Shown piece after piece: positions 19,949 through 31,044 of a stretch of DNA of 64,000 bases; within the stretch, counting starts at the first letter, position 1, and each line of letters begins with the position of its first letter. Where the stretch lies: positions 186,001 through 250,000 of the forward strand of contig CM073197.1 in NCBI GenBank assembly GCA_037042915.1, written 5' to 3'. The stretch comes from Auricularia sp. M13. Its lineage: Eukaryota; Basidiomycota; Agaricomycetes; Auriculariales; Auriculariaceae. A program made the translations under genes and the position numbers. The notes beneath the pieces are model-generated. The model worked only from the letters and a program-made list of their open reading frames with translations. It had not been told where the DNA came from and made no database searches.

Positions 19949-20303
19949 AGGCGTTGCTCTGTGATCCTGGATAGCGTATGTAGCGCTCAGAGCGCCCAAA
20001 GACACGTACCCCCTTTTGAAGCGAGGGGGTTTCTATGGACTGCTTTCGAGCCTCCATACATGACTTTCATAGCACTCGGAAAGCCGTCCATAGCAAGATA
20101 TCATGGCTCTGATAGCGCATCAGAGCGCGCTCAAAGCAGTGTCAAAGCAAACCGGAGCAAGCTTCACCGGCAGATCACTGGCCGGGATTGTTCCGCTTTC
20201 GCCGGTTGTGTGCCTTGCTTTTGATTGTACCAGCCAGAGCTTCCGAGGCATGCGAGAAATAATAGCATTGTGCGATTGTTATAGAGAATGAAGACAGCGG
20301 TAG

Positions 20304-23199
20304 TTAAAGCGGAATGTCACTGAAATCTGCACGTTCGGACGCTCGAACAGCGACGGTTGTGTCGGCCGGAGCAAGCTCGGATTCTGCGACATCAATGCCT
20401 TTCCTGCACCTTGGTTAGCATCGAGACACAGGCAAAGGAGGTGCACGTACATGCACTCAGTGAAGAGCCAACGCCGCCAGCGGATCACATGGGCCTCGTG
20501 TTCATCCCTAAGTTTCACAAGCTCGCGCATGTGGCCCTCGTAGATGCGGCGGTATCCTTCAGCGGCAAACTCGATCTTGCCCTTCCGATGCACACCAGTT
20601 TTCCACTCGTCGAGCGCGCATTTAAGCTGAAAAGGAGCTCAGAGCGACCTAGGCACTGGCTATCAATGCACCGCTGTAGCAACGAGGGCTATCGTCTCCA
20701 ACGGGACCGGGTTGAACTCGACGCCGCAGTCCGGGTTCCGCGCCAGACGTTTGCTGTCGCTGAAGTACTCGGTTCGTATGAGCTCGAGAATAAGTGCATG
20801 CCGATATGGCCCATTGCGCTGCGCGGTTGCTGAGGGCCCCACTCGTGACACCGGCGAGACTGCTGACGCATAGGGCTCCGTAAGAAAGTCCAGAGACCCG
20901 GTGAGTAAGTGGTATATAAACCAGCTCACCCGCCGCTCGGTAAGTAAGTAAGTACATATGTAAGTAACTGTAACTAACTCTGGGGCAATAGCGGCTCTAT
21001 CTGCGGTACCAACACCTATTCCCAGCAACCCACGACCTTTCAGGGGTGCCATAGCCCTTTCTTCGCAATAGAACAGAAGGATTAGTGCCTGCGACGCCGG
21101 CCGGCAGTCCAGAACACTCCTTGGGTGGCAATTGACGTGACCTTCCTAGGATAAATTTCTCACATTTTGTTCAAGTGCGTAAGGTTCCAAGGGACAGCAC
21201 CTCTCATTCAAATTGATCTCTAGGTTATGTCTGCTTCGAATAAGGGGGCAATAAGTTTCGGTTGCATCGCAGGCTCAGCGGAAACACGTGCAATCTGTCT
21301 CAAGTGTGAGTGTAGGAGAAATTTTAATCTGGGACAGCTCAAACAACCCGCTGACGTCAATTAGAGAGCAAATATCAGCTAAACTGAACACCCCCTGGAC
21401 TCCCCTGCACCCAGCTTAGTGAGAGATGCCTTGGGATTGCTTACACTTTCTTACATGGGGTTGCGGAAGCCCCAGTAAGTATCTGTTAATAACTAGTAAG
21501 TAACTGGTTTATATACATCAGTTAGTTACTCGACACTTACTTACGGAGCCCTACTGACGCACCTGCATGCTGCTCCTATCGCCCGCCGTGTCACCGTCTG
21601 TCTGGCGCGTGGAGTTTGCGTCGGCTTGCGTGGGTGACTGTGGCACCGCTGGAACTCTTTTCAGCTCGCGGAAGTGGTACGAGTGTTCATCGATGAGTTC
21701 TTTGGCAAGTTCCTCCGCAGCGGACTGCGAAAGGCCCACAAGCCCATACGCGTTACCGACACGCATGCGTGCTACTCCTATCAGGGTGCCGCGGACTTGA
21801 CTGTCTGAGTAACCAACCTTCAATCCAGTGAATTAGTGGCTCCCACGCTACGGACACGATGTCAACCCACCAGCTTGTCCAAGGTCTTCCGGTAATCAGT
21901 GTCCCTCTGGTATCGCAGCAGACGACGCGGACCGTTGTCCACAGTCCGACAAACATTGGCGATGGTCTGCGATATCTGTTCGGCTCGCTTCTGCTTCGTA
22001 GGGAAAGGGTTTTGGGTGACAATCCAGCCGCGGAAGCGCAGTTGTGCTAGTTCCGCAATTCTGGACGTTGGAGGCGTCTGGGCTTTCAGAAGGGGTTTGC
22101 TGAGCTGTTTAGGATCGCCGCTCTTGACAAACGGGGTGAACGGAAGCTCTGGAGCTGGTGCTGCTCGTGTTGGTGTGCTGGGGATTGACGACGACGATGT
22201 GGCCAACAGACTCGGCGACGATGGCTGTTCTTCGACTCCTGCCATAGGCCTGTGCTCTGTACGTGGTTCCGGATCTGTACGAGCCCGCTTGGATGGCTGG
22301 TGCGCGACTCTAAGACGCTGCGGTGTCGAGTAAGTGAGCTGGATTGCATGTCAACGAAAACGCTCCCCGGTGGAATATGGGCGTACCTGGGGCTCCGCCC
22401 GACGTTTGCGCTGTATGATGGGGGCGTTTTCCGGGTCCATCACGCCGATGTCGGGCAGTCCATCAGACGAGGAGCTTGCACGATACTGCTGCACGTCACG
22501 GGCCGACATGTCCAACATACCCGTGTCGAATCCCCGCCTCTCGTCGATGTCCTCGTATCTTGTATCCGCTTCGTAGTCATCGATGCTGCCTGCCTCAACC
22601 GATCGCTCGTCTGAACCTGCACGTGTTTGGTCGACATGTTGAGCTGGCACCTTGTACGCACCGTGGTACCGCGGACGAAAATCTTCTACGTAGCGGCCTC
22701 CGCGATGTGCTATGTAAAAATCAGACAAAACCAAATGCAAGGTGAACTGCTTACTTGCAATGTCAATTTGACGAAGTTGCCAAAGGTCGTCATCGTGACG
22801 AGGCTGCTGAGAGTCGTCCTCAGAGAACGGGAAATGCTGATTTCCCTGCGATGCACGCATATGAGACTGTACTGCATACGGTGGTGACAAGGCTGCTGGG
22901 TGCGGTGGAAGTATCTGGGATGCGTCTCTCCCATTGTAAAAAATGTCGTGTCGCCCCGAGGGACGCTGGGGAGCAAGTGACACAGAATTGGAAGATACTG
23001 ATGAGCCCGATGCGCCGACTCGTTGACCGCTGCGAGTAGTGATGCCGCTGTGAACTCTATCCCTCCCCGCCGTCTGCGTAGCACTTCGGTTGCTGGAGGT
23101 CGAAGCGGGCAGCTGGTGGTGGCCTTGCCGTGCTGCTGGACCAGGGCCCAGTTGCATTATCGAGGAGCCACAGCCTACCTGGACGTTGTGAGAGTGCAA
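20304..23199 (-). CDS. DUF6532-domain protein carried by the transposon
   Basis: A minus-strand, multi-exon gene. The first exon (from 23,199) encodes a long disordered Ser/Gln/Arg-rich region. A second (about 22,245-21,870) has the block AELAQLRFRGWIVTQNPFPT and a Ser/Pro linker. A third (about 21,823-21,567) has QVRGTLIGVARMRVGNAYGL and IDEHSYHFRELK. The next segment (about 20,820-20,664) reads HALILELIRTEYFSDSKRLA, then VEFNPVPLETIALVATAVH. After another intron comes GKIEFAAEGYRRIYEGHMRE, and a last short exon ends at 20,304. This order matches DUF6532 proteins as I know them from Agaricomycetes. The MITE at 20,871-21,553 sits between exons, just inside a GTGCGT donor, so splicing may still remove it. 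Function unknown. Sharing an element with a transposase suggests an accessory role in transposition or binding of element DNA (inference). Confidence 0.65.
20871..21553. mobile_element. hAT-like MITE, 683 bp, 8-bp target duplication
   Basis: A perfect 14-bp terminal inverted repeat, TAGGGCTCCGTAAG / CTTACGGAGCCCTA, with a further shared subterminal TATATAAACCAG near both ends. It is flanked by the 8-bp duplication CTGACGCA (20,863-20,870 and 21,554-21,561). An 8-bp duplication and TAGGG-type ends are typical of hAT elements. There is no coding capacity. The ends are rich in GTAAGTAAGT and GTTACTTAC repeats. It is nested in the 7.27-kb element. Confidence 0.85.
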
Positions 23200-23433
23200 T
23201 GGGACGAACGAAGTGGGGTGAGAGGGAGAGACGGGATGGGGGCGAAAAAGCGGAATTCGGAAGAATAGTATAACGTCTAAGTTTTGTTACCATCGCACCA
23301 TTGAGTCATCACGGGCACCGTGAGAAGGATTAATATCCAAGGAAGTGACTTAGCGAAATTGCACAGTCTGAGACTGAGATCAGACACAGCGACGTCTCTC
23401 TCCTTTCCCCCGCCTGGGTCAGAAACTCAAGTC
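23200..23433. promoter_or_regulatory. divergent promoter between DUF6532 and transposase genes
   Basis: The 234-bp gap between two head-to-head genes of the same transposon must hold both promoters. No clear TATA motif is visible; AGTATAACGTC at about 23,267 is the nearest candidate. Confidence 0.4.
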
Positions 23434-26400
23434 ATGTACGCGTGCCCTTACTGCCGAACTAGCAAGACTTTCGTCAGCGATACGGACTTGGCGAGGCATC
23501 AGAGTCAGGTGCCATACTGCCGGGAGCGCAAAGAATTGGCCGACTTGGAACGTCTGTCGCGCCTCGCACCTCAACTACATAGCGACTCCGAATCCGATCC
23601 CGAGCAGGACGAGGACGATGGGTTCGGTCTCATACATGGCGAAACCACTATCAACGACGATTTCTTTGACATGCCATCTGTGCCCTTCGTACCCTTCGAA
23701 GTCCCGGTCCCTCCCGCTGCGGAGGAATTGCCCGGCGCTCAGCCTGCTCACACCATCGAGGAGCCGGACTACGACAAGAGTTACGTTCAGCTATATCCCT
23801 TCGCCGCTGCAGTGGTGGGGAAGGTAGCTCCGCCACTTTCTGAGCTTTACAAGCGCTACAAGTGCCCGGAGAACGATTACGCTCCCTTCAAGTCTGTCGA
23901 AGACTGGGAACTTGCCCGCTGGGCAAAGACCAACGCCGTCACCGACTCTGCTTTCACCAGTCTACTGGCAGTCCCCAACCTGCACAATGGCATGTCGCTG
24001 TCATACACGAACGCGGGCGGTCTTAATAGACTTGTCGACTCTCTACCGCTGCCTGCACGATTCCAGCACACCGCGATAACCGTCAGCGGGCACGTCGGCT
24101 CGTACGATGTGTTCTTCTGCGACCCCCTGGACGTTCTTCGCGAGCTCATGGCCGACCCAACGTTCGAGGCGCATATGACTTGGGGTGCGGAACGATGCTA
24201 CGCGGATGCGGATGGCAAGACACGCCTCTGGTCAGAGATAACCTCATCAGATTGGATGTGGGAGACTCAGGTGCGTATTAGCTAATGCTACTGTCACTTC
24301 GCTGCTGGAAACATCTCTGACTCGTCGTTATAGGGGAAAATTCGCGTCGGCGGAACGGTCATCCCGATTTTGCTCAGTACCGATAAAACGCAATTGACTG
24401 CGTTCTCGGGCGAGCATTGCGCGTATCCCGTGTACATGTCGATAGGCAATATTGCCAAGCATGTCCCACGCCAGCCGTCGCAGCGCGCGTTCCGCCTCAT
24501 AGGCTATCTCCCCACTCTGAAGCCTGACGAGACGAACATGTCCGAAGAACAAGCGCGCATCATTCGCAATCGCCTCTTCCACAAGGCGATGGAAATTATA
24601 ACGTCGTCGCTCTTCGGTGCAGCCAGGGATGGTGTACGGCTTCCGGATTCAAAGGGCGACGTTCGCTTGTGCTTTCCAATCCTGGCCTCCTACATCGCCG
24701 ATTTCCCCGAACAGTGCCTCGTCACCTGCGTCAGGTATGGCCAGACATGCCCTAAGTGCTCCACCCCAGTCGCGGACTTCGGCGCGCACAGCCTCGGCAC
24801 CGCACGCCAGCAACAGGAGACGTTGGACGCCATCGAGAGGGCTCGGGCCGCGCTGTCCGCTGCTGAGCGTGACAGCATTCTGAAGACTGCTGGCGTGAAC
24901 AACATCATACCGTTCTGGGCGCTCTGGCCCCATGTCAACATTCACGACGCCATATCGCCCGACAACTTGCACCAGGTTATCCAAGGCGTCGGCGCACATC
25001 TTATCCAATGGGTCACCGACATTATCGGCGAGAAGGAACTTGACGCCCGCATGGCGCGCCTTCCTCCCGCACACGACCTGCGCAATTTCGCGCGCGGTAT
25101 CTCCTGCTTATCACGAGTCTCGGGTTCGGAGCGCAAGGCCATTTACGCGCAGCTTCTTGGCGGTATCATTGGTCGGGTTCCCAGCGAGGCCATCCGCGCC
25201 GCTCGCGCTCTCCTCGACTTCATTCTCATAGGCCAATTTGAGTGTCATTCGGAAGAGACACTGAAGATGCTGCGAGACTCGCTCGACGCCTTTCATAGGT
25301 ACAAGGCGGTGTTCCGCAGGGACAATCCTGCGCTCGGTACGTGTGGGCACGTAGCTTGGAAATGCTGCTGACACCTCGTTAGACTTCAATTTTCCGAAGA
25401 TGCACATGCTGGAGCACTACGAGCCTGGTATCCGTCGCATCGGCACCACGGACAACTGCGACACACAGGCCACGGAGCGCATGCACATCGAGTTCGCGAA
25501 GGACGCTTTCAAGGCCACGAACAAGCGCGAATACGTCGGACAGATGTGCCGCTGGCTACAGCGGCGCCAGGCGCTACATCAGTATGCGGTGCATCATGCA
25601 TGGAAGCACGGAAGCTGTACGACGCACGGCGCCGGCCACGACGAAAGAAAATGACCGGCCCAGTCTACTTCGCCAAGCACGCACCCGCGCAGAAGACAAT
25701 CGCCGAACTCGAGGCACAGCACGGCGCTGTCGGCTTCAAGGCTGCGTTGAACAGGTTTCTGCAGAAATGGCACGACATTGCGTATCGCTTCTACGACTCG
25801 GAACTGCCGCCACGCGTGGCGCAGGCACTCGCTGCCTTGGATCATGTTCACGTTTGGTATCAGGTGAAGTTCTTGACGCCGGATCTTCAGACCTACCACG
25901 CCCCGGATGTCCTCAACATTGTCCATGCAACGTGCTCACGGAAGACCCGTACCAACCGCGAGGTCATCAAACGCTTTGACCCCGTGATCGTCGAGACGCT
26001 GGGCAACGGGATCGCTGGCGTTGGCGGTTTGAAAGGTACGCTGCCATCTTCCTTCAAGGCGTGCACCAGTAACTAATGCTCTGGGTTGCAGACACACAGA
26101 TTGCGAGGGTTCGTGTTCTGTTCAAAGTACCCGCAGCCCTCGAGCACGATCTATTCGGAAAAAAGCCACCTCCCGCTCAGCTTGCTTTTGTCGATTGGTA
26201 TAGTCGGCCGGCACGTCGCCGCGCGCGGATAGCGGGATGTATCGTATACAACGGCGTCTCGTTGGCGCAAGCAGGAGGTGGGAATCGTGGAGGCTATCGA
26301 CCTGAGGCGCGGTTGCCATCTGTTGCCGCAGTTTGGAGCTGACGATGTGGATCGGTCATTGACGTCGCACACCGTGCTTGACGCTTTTGATAAGTTTTAC

Positions 26401-26442
26401 TTGAATGACCGTGTAGACAAGCATGCATACCAGACAATGTAG
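23434..26442 (+). CDS. Plavaka-family transposase
   Basis: Begins MYACPYCRTSKTFVSD, a zinc-finger N-terminus (CPYC, later H and C) typical of Plavaka proteins. An acidic linker, LSELYKRYKCPENDYAPFKS, and the catalytic-core region follow (YADADGKTRLWSEITSSDWM; GKIRVGGTVIPILLSTDKTQ, where the Asp in LSTDKT is the expected first acidic residue; FPILASYIADFPEQ with CPKC; HDAISPDNLHQVIQGV). Then come HMLEHYEPGIRRIGTTDNCD with TERMHIEFAKDAFK, and a C-terminal CHLLPQFG...HAYQTM end. Introns are short: 24,271-24,333 (63 bp), 25,337-25,382 (46 bp), about 25,618-25,664 and about 26,034-26,090. Near 26,210-26,290 the frame seems to change between YRIQRRLVGASRR and VEAIDLRRG, either a small intron or one indel. 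I therefore cannot say whether it is active. An upstream ATG at 23,320 is possible. Confidence 0.8.
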
Positions 26443-26579
26443 TTTTGCATGTTAGGTCATAATCCCACAGAGTGCAAACTTCCTGCAGTTTATAGTAAAG
26501 AGCTCAGAGTACTCAGAGCTGCAAAAGCAGCACGGCTTCTGCATAGCATTCCGGATCACACACAGAGCAAGCGGTCCCA

Positions 26580-27080
26580 AGGGGACCCAGCCGGCAAAAT
26601 CCGGAACATCAGGTTAGGATGGATGGGTCTGCCGACCTCGCACTGCAGAGGTTCGGGCTCCCGGCCAAATTGGCTCCGGAGAGCCCCCAAGGGGCTCAAT
26701 TCTGCTTGAAAGGGGAACCAATAAACGTCCTGCATGTAGTTTGAGTCCTTTTCAGTTTTCTATATTGCTGTAGGGGCATAGTTCACAGATCCTTCGGATG
26801 CATATTGCTTGCTGACATAATGCATGACCATTCCGAGAGAGAACTTCCGGGCAAGCTACTGGGACTTCTGGGCAAGGTGCAGGATGAGCACATGTTCTGG
26901 GAGCATTACAATAAATTTCCAATGCAGAAAGCCTTTGGGTAGCCTAAAACCTGGCCAGTTGCGGATCTCCGGAAGCAAATCGGAGGTATATCCGCGGAAA
27001 TAGCATGGATGGGTCCCGCCTCAGGGCCTTGCAGAGGTTACCAACCCGGTGCCGTCAGTTTGCTTCCGGTGTCCCCTTGA
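26580..27080. repeat. right subterminal region, partly shared with 7.7-8.15 kb
   Basis: Contains the two blocks (26,580-26,650; 26,965-27,078) that recur at 7745-8148 in the same order, though with different spacing. They lie just inside the right end of the Plavaka-type element, so the 7.7-kb copy probably derives from the end of a related element. Confidence 0.6.
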
Positions 27081-27191
27081 GCGGTCCGCTGCAAAGCCGG
27101 CAATCATGCTCTGGCGTGCTCTGACTGCTATGGCACAATCGGCATTCTATCAAAGCGTGCCGAAGCCGATGCTGGTGCTTTGAGGCATTTG

Positions 27192-27205
27192 GGTTTTTGC
27201 AGAAG
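27192..27205 (-). repeat. right terminal inverted repeat of the 7.27-kb element
   Basis: GGTTTTTGCAGAAG, followed by TA. It is the reverse complement of the left end with one mismatch. Confidence 0.85.
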
Positions 27206-27964
27206 TACGTTTGCCCGCCGCGGGGAATACAGGCTGCTCAGGGCAGTATTCCGCACCGTATCACCGTCAACGTATACTCCTGCCAAGACGCTCACGACGA
27301 CAAGTTGCTCTGCTCCTCGCTGCTCCGCGGCATCGATTCCCTCGTCACGCTGGAAATTCCAGATTCACACACTATCATCCTGCACGATGCTCGCGGCCGT
27401 ACAAGCACTATGACCGTTGCGAGCCAACAATCCCGCTGGGAAAACGTGTGGCCCTGCCTCGCGACGTCGCATTTTGCCCAAGATACCGTGCGCGTTGTGA
27501 CAGTACCTTTCAGCTATTGGCACCGGCTCGCCTATGAGTTCACCCAGCATCCGCCCAAGGCGCTCCAACGGTTGCGCGTGCTTTCCTCTAGGAACGACTG
27601 GAGATGGTCTAGATTTGTCATAGTCGATACCGACGAAGACCTAACCGAGGCTGCTCGCCGCAACTCACTCGCATTGCCTGCACTTCAACGAGTTGACTTC
27701 AGTCCCAATTCAGGTTGCTGGCACACTCCAGTGAACGTCATGCTGGATGTTCTTCGTCGTATCAGTTGCGATTCAGCTCGTCCCATTCAGGTGGCCATTA
27801 ACGAACCTCCAGATGAACCAGGTCGCTATTCATCCGCAGTATCGAAATCATCACACCTCGATCGATCGCCGCCGTCGTCGCTTGTGGATGTCGATAGCAT
27901 CCGGGCTCGTCTGGAGCAGGAGGGCGGCGGACGTTGGAAGGTGGTTGCCTTCGCGCAAACGTAA
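27206..27964 (+). pseudogene. F-box protein, family member 2, 3' part
   Basis: Starts abruptly after the transposon's right end and continues the 19,207 gene in frame: YVCPPRGIQ, then HRITVNVYSC (aligning with HTLTVSTSC of member 1), VTLEIPDSHTIILHDA, WENVWPCLATSHFAQDTVRV and a terminal GGGRWKVVAF, with stop at 27,964. No internal stops. It lacks its own start and F-box. Confidence 0.85.
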
Positions 27965-28367
27965 GCAGCATTATCAGCTGCATATGACCCGGGCCCAACC
28001 CGGGCCTCTTCATTGCGTCACTCTGGATTTCTGCTCTGCGTGTTTCCCTTCAATCGAATTATGTGCCGTCTTGTTCGCTTCACACGTTTCTTATTGAACC
28101 ATAATCCTTGAAGGATCATAATTACTGTTGCATTTTCGCGTCGCAGCTCCCGGAACTTTTCTTCATTTGCGTCTTCAACAAGCATTTGTCCCACTGGGGA
28201 AAAGTATCCGGCGCTGGATTGCTGTTCGCTCTGGTTATTTCGCCAGCTGGCTCTACTGTATCCTTGCTTCAACTTCACGGAAAATATATGCTTCATTGAT
28301 GGCCTTTACAAAGAATGCGCATTTTCCTATAGCCTTCTCGTTCTCAGTTCCTTTCTACAAACTCGAC
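27965..28367. other. convergent intergenic region
   Basis: Lies between the 3' ends of the split F-box gene and the GST gene. No gene seen. A GACCCGGGCCCAACCCGGG palindrome at about 27,987-28,005 could form a terminator-like stem. Confidence 0.4.
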
Positions 28368-29178
28368 TCAATCTTCGTTTAGGTAGCTCTTGCCTGCCGC
28401 CCACAGTTTCCCCCAGATACCGCCGTCCAACGCAAGCAGCTTCTTGAACTCTTCCGCTGGAACCGTCTTCTCAAAGAAAGCTAGTGTGGAGAGCGTGAGC
28501 AGGTCCGCGGCGACCGGTTGCGCTCCGGTTAGCCACGGGCCGCCCGCGTCGGCCTTCTGGTACACCGCCGCGATCTTGGCCCAGCCCTCCTCAGTGGCCT
28601 TCCACTTGGTCGCGCGCAGCTCGCTCCCGAGGGGCGCCCACTCGCTCAGCGGCGAGCCGTACCACGCAAGGCGCGTCGAGCGGAAGTACTCCGCGCCTGC
28701 CTCCTCAAGAATCTCCGGCACGCCGGGAAGCAGCACCTGCGCACTGGCCTTGAACGCCGTGCCGGAAAATAGCTCGCCGAATGCCGCTTGGAGCGCACGC
28801 GTGCCCGGCGGGAAGATCTTGGGCGTGTCAGGGAACGCGACGTCGAGATACTCGAGGATCGCGTCCGAGTCCTCCACAATCTTGCCGTCGATCGAGATGG
28901 CCGGGCAAGTGTAGAGTGGGGCTCCGGTGTCAGGACGTGTGCCTGTGGGTTTCGCGCCGATGGACTTGAAGTATGGCTCGATCTCGGGGTACGTGAGCCA
29001 GTGCGTCTTGTAGGCGATTTTCTTATAGTTGAGTGCGAGCCTGCGAATCGTCAGTATATGATAGAGGTTCGTACGCATGATCAGACTTGATGAGTACGCA
29101 CCGGACCTTCCAGGTGTTGGGCGACCAAGGACCCTTCGAGGACGGGATGTCGAAGAATATAACGTTTGGGGCGGACAT
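28368..29178 (-). CDS. glutathione S-transferase, fungal FuA/etherase-related type
   Basis: Two exons (29,178-29,102 and 29,040-28,368) split by a 61-bp intron (GTGCGT...TTCGCAG); 249 residues. The N-terminal thioredoxin-fold domain (about 1-95) starts MSAPNVIFFDIPS and has the WSPNTWKVRLALNYK block characteristic of wood-decay fungal GSTs near the FuA and etherase-like classes. VEDSDAILEYLD follows, the usual ES/DS glutathione-binding corner (Asp-Ser here). The C-terminal helical domain (about 105-249) contains WLTGAQPVAADLLTLS, the standard GPxPxxADL-type motif. The expected role is cytosolic conjugation or deglutathionylation of xenobiotics or wood-derived aromatics; class and substrate cannot be fixed from sequence. 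It lies between F-box members 2 and 3 on the opposite strand. No damage is seen. Confidence 0.88.
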
Positions 29179-29649
29179 CGTCAGGCTGAGTGCAGGGTCG
29201 TGGATCAGGCCTTTCCGCGGCAGAGAACAGAGCTCTTATAGTAACTTGTAAGAACCGACGTTTATAGACTATATGGCGACAACTGGGGCTGCAGTGCTAC
29301 GTGCGAGCCGGGAGACGGCAGCCGTCGCCCCGGTCCGTCCTGTCGCACCCGATTCGCCACGGGGCAGAGTGGGGTATCTCTCTTTCATATGCAGCCCTAG
29401 GTCAGGATACGGCACGCCTTGTTGCTCGGGAAATCTCTTATCCTCTGGTGTGAGAACATTCAAGGCTATTTTCACCTCTCAGACGCGCGCTCCGACGTAC
29501 AACCCTGATACCTTGTCCGAACAAAGCTTTCCAAACATACTGATGTGACGCATTAGACCGCGGTCAGAGATTCACTGTACAGTTGTGATCGCGGCAATCT
29601 CGGTACCGCAGCGAGGCTGTGCACCTGGCTCTCTCTTTCATCATCGTCC
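29179..29649. other. divergent promoter region between GST and F-box member 3
   Basis: Head-to-head genes with 471 bp between start codons. CTCTTATAGTAAC lies about 50 bp upstream of the GST start codon (minus strand side). The right end carries the F-box family leader GAGGCTGTGCACCTGGCTCT (29,613-29,632). Confidence 0.45.
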
Positions 29650-31044
29650 ATGAGCCGAGCTGTCGACAAGTCCGCGACTGCCCTGCTTCCTGACGACCTG
29701 CTCAGCGAAATACTTTGCCTTGCTTGCGAGTCTTCTGTCGATGCCAAGTTCGCCGTATCGCAAGTATCGGCGCGCTGGCGGCAGGTTGCGCTCAGCACGC
29801 CGTTGCTTTGGACGCATTTTCACATATGCTCCAATCTGGACCGATATCGCATCCATCTCGTTCTCGAACGGACCGGGCCTTCTGCTCCACTGCGCGTCCA
29901 GATAACCGGCCTCCCCTACTGGACCCACCGGGATTACTCCGACAACGCATTACAAGCTCTCATTCCCTACGCGGCCCGCATTCAGACCCTGGAATCATCA
30001 GCGACGAATGGCACTGCCTGGAGCAGCAATATTGTCTTTGCCACACTCGAAATATTGCGCGTTCGAGGTGGCGAATCCGGTGCACCAGAAGTCTGCGTGC
30101 AGGCTCCAAACTTGCGCGTCGTCGACTTGGCTTTTGTCCGACCTCTATGTCTCTCCGATTTCCTCTCCGAAAGGCTGGAAGAAATACGAATTCAAATCTG
30201 CACGAACGTCGCGTACGCGGAACTTCTGACAGTGCTCACGCGCTGTGTCAACCTAGTGCATCTGACCTTTCACACCGACGAGACTCAGGCCGATCATGTG
30301 CAGAGACGTTGGGACATACCGCCCCTCCGTAGGCTGAGAACCATGGACTTGCAGCTACCTTTTGGGATGCTCGTCGAAGTGCTGAATAACGTGACGGATT
30401 CTGACACTGTTCTGCTGTCTGTGACCGCTTGCTTTACATGGGGTCGCGACGCGCTCTATATGCAAGATAGTTACGCCGCGCTCCTCCGCCATATGGGTCC
30501 ACTGGTATCGTTCCGGGTCAAGGAAGAACGGTACATCACGCTGCATGACGCCCATGGTCTCAAACGAACCATGGATATATGGCATCCAAATCGGATGTCG
30601 ACATGGGAGCACGTCTGGGTTCATCTTGCCCAGATCTATTGCGTGCAGGATACGATACGCGAAATTTGGATGCCTCTCCGCCTCTGGAACACCCTCGTCG
30701 ACGACCTGACGCAGTATCCACCACATAATCTGCCCACTCTGCGTGTTCTGATCGAGTGGGAGGACCTCGAGCACATCTCGAAGGAAAATGGTCAGAGCAT
30801 AGGAGACCTTCCGACACTCAGCTCGCTTGCGTTGCCCGGCCTTGTGCGTCTGGAATTCGGCTGTCTGTCAGGACACGGCGCTCTGGAGCTGCCCGCGAAG
30901 CTTATCCTTCATATTCTAAGGAGCATCGCCCTCGATGTCAACCAATCCCTCGATTTGGCGCTTGAGGCGCCCATTCCACAACTCAAGGAGCTCCGGGATC
31001 TCCTTGAGGCGGAAGGTGACGATAGGTGGCACTTGGTCTCGTAG
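29650..31044 (+). CDS. F-box protein, family member 3
   Basis: Intact single-exon gene of 464 residues. The F-box is at about residues 10-55: ALLPDDLLSEILCLACESS, then VSARWRQVALSTPLLW. The rest is leucine-rich and homologous along its length to members 1 and 2 (VLERTGPSAPL, YAARIQTLES, APNLRVVDLAF, HDAHGLKRTMD, VWVHLAQIYCVQDTIREIWM). The expected role is substrate receptor of an SCF E3 ligase, with the F-box binding Skp1. ATG 29,650 is preceded by the conserved leader of the family. Large, fast-turning F-box families of this kind are common in Agaricomycetes. Confidence 0.82.
   Translation: MSRAVDKSATALLPDDLLSEILCLACESSVDAKFAVSQVSARWRQVALSTPLLWTHFHICSNLDRYRIHLVLERTGPSAPLRVQITGLPYWTHRDYSDNALQALIPYAARIQTLESSATNGTAWSSNIVFATLEILRVRGGESGAPEVCVQAPNLRVVDLAFVRPLCLSDFLSERLEEIRIQICTNVAYAELLTVLTRCVNLVHLTFHTDETQADHVQRRWDIPPLRRLRTMDLQLPFGMLVEVLNNVTDSDTVLLSVTACFTWGRDALYMQDSYAALLRHMGPLVSFRVKEERYITLHDAHGLKRTMDIWHPNRMSTWEHVWVHLAQIYCVQDTIREIWMPLRLWNTLVDDLTQYPPHNLPTLRVLIEWEDLEHISKENGQSIGDLPTLSSLALPGLVRLEFGCLSGHGALELPAKLILHILRSIALDVNQSLDLALEAPIPQLKELRDLLEAEGDDRWHLVS

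Larger units (their letters stand above)
19935..27205. mobile_element. Plavaka-type DNA transposon, 7.27 kb, with TIRs and TA duplication
   Basis: Ends are defined by inverted repeats: CTTCTGTAAAAACC at 19,935-19,948 and its reverse complement with one mismatch (GGTTTTTGCAGAAG) at 27,192-27,205. The dinucleotide TA flanks both sides (19,933-19,934; 27,206-27,207). Inside are a transposase gene (plus strand, 23,434-26,442) and a divergent DUF6532 gene (minus strand, 20,304-23,199), with about 370 bp of GAGCGC/GCGCTC-rich DNA at the left end and about 760 bp at the right. The flanking F-box halves rejoin in frame, which confirms the ends. Plavaka belongs to the CACTA/EnSpm-related superfamily, where 2-3 bp duplications are usual. 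The short TIR mismatch and the largely open genes suggest a fairly recent insertion. Confidence 0.85.
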
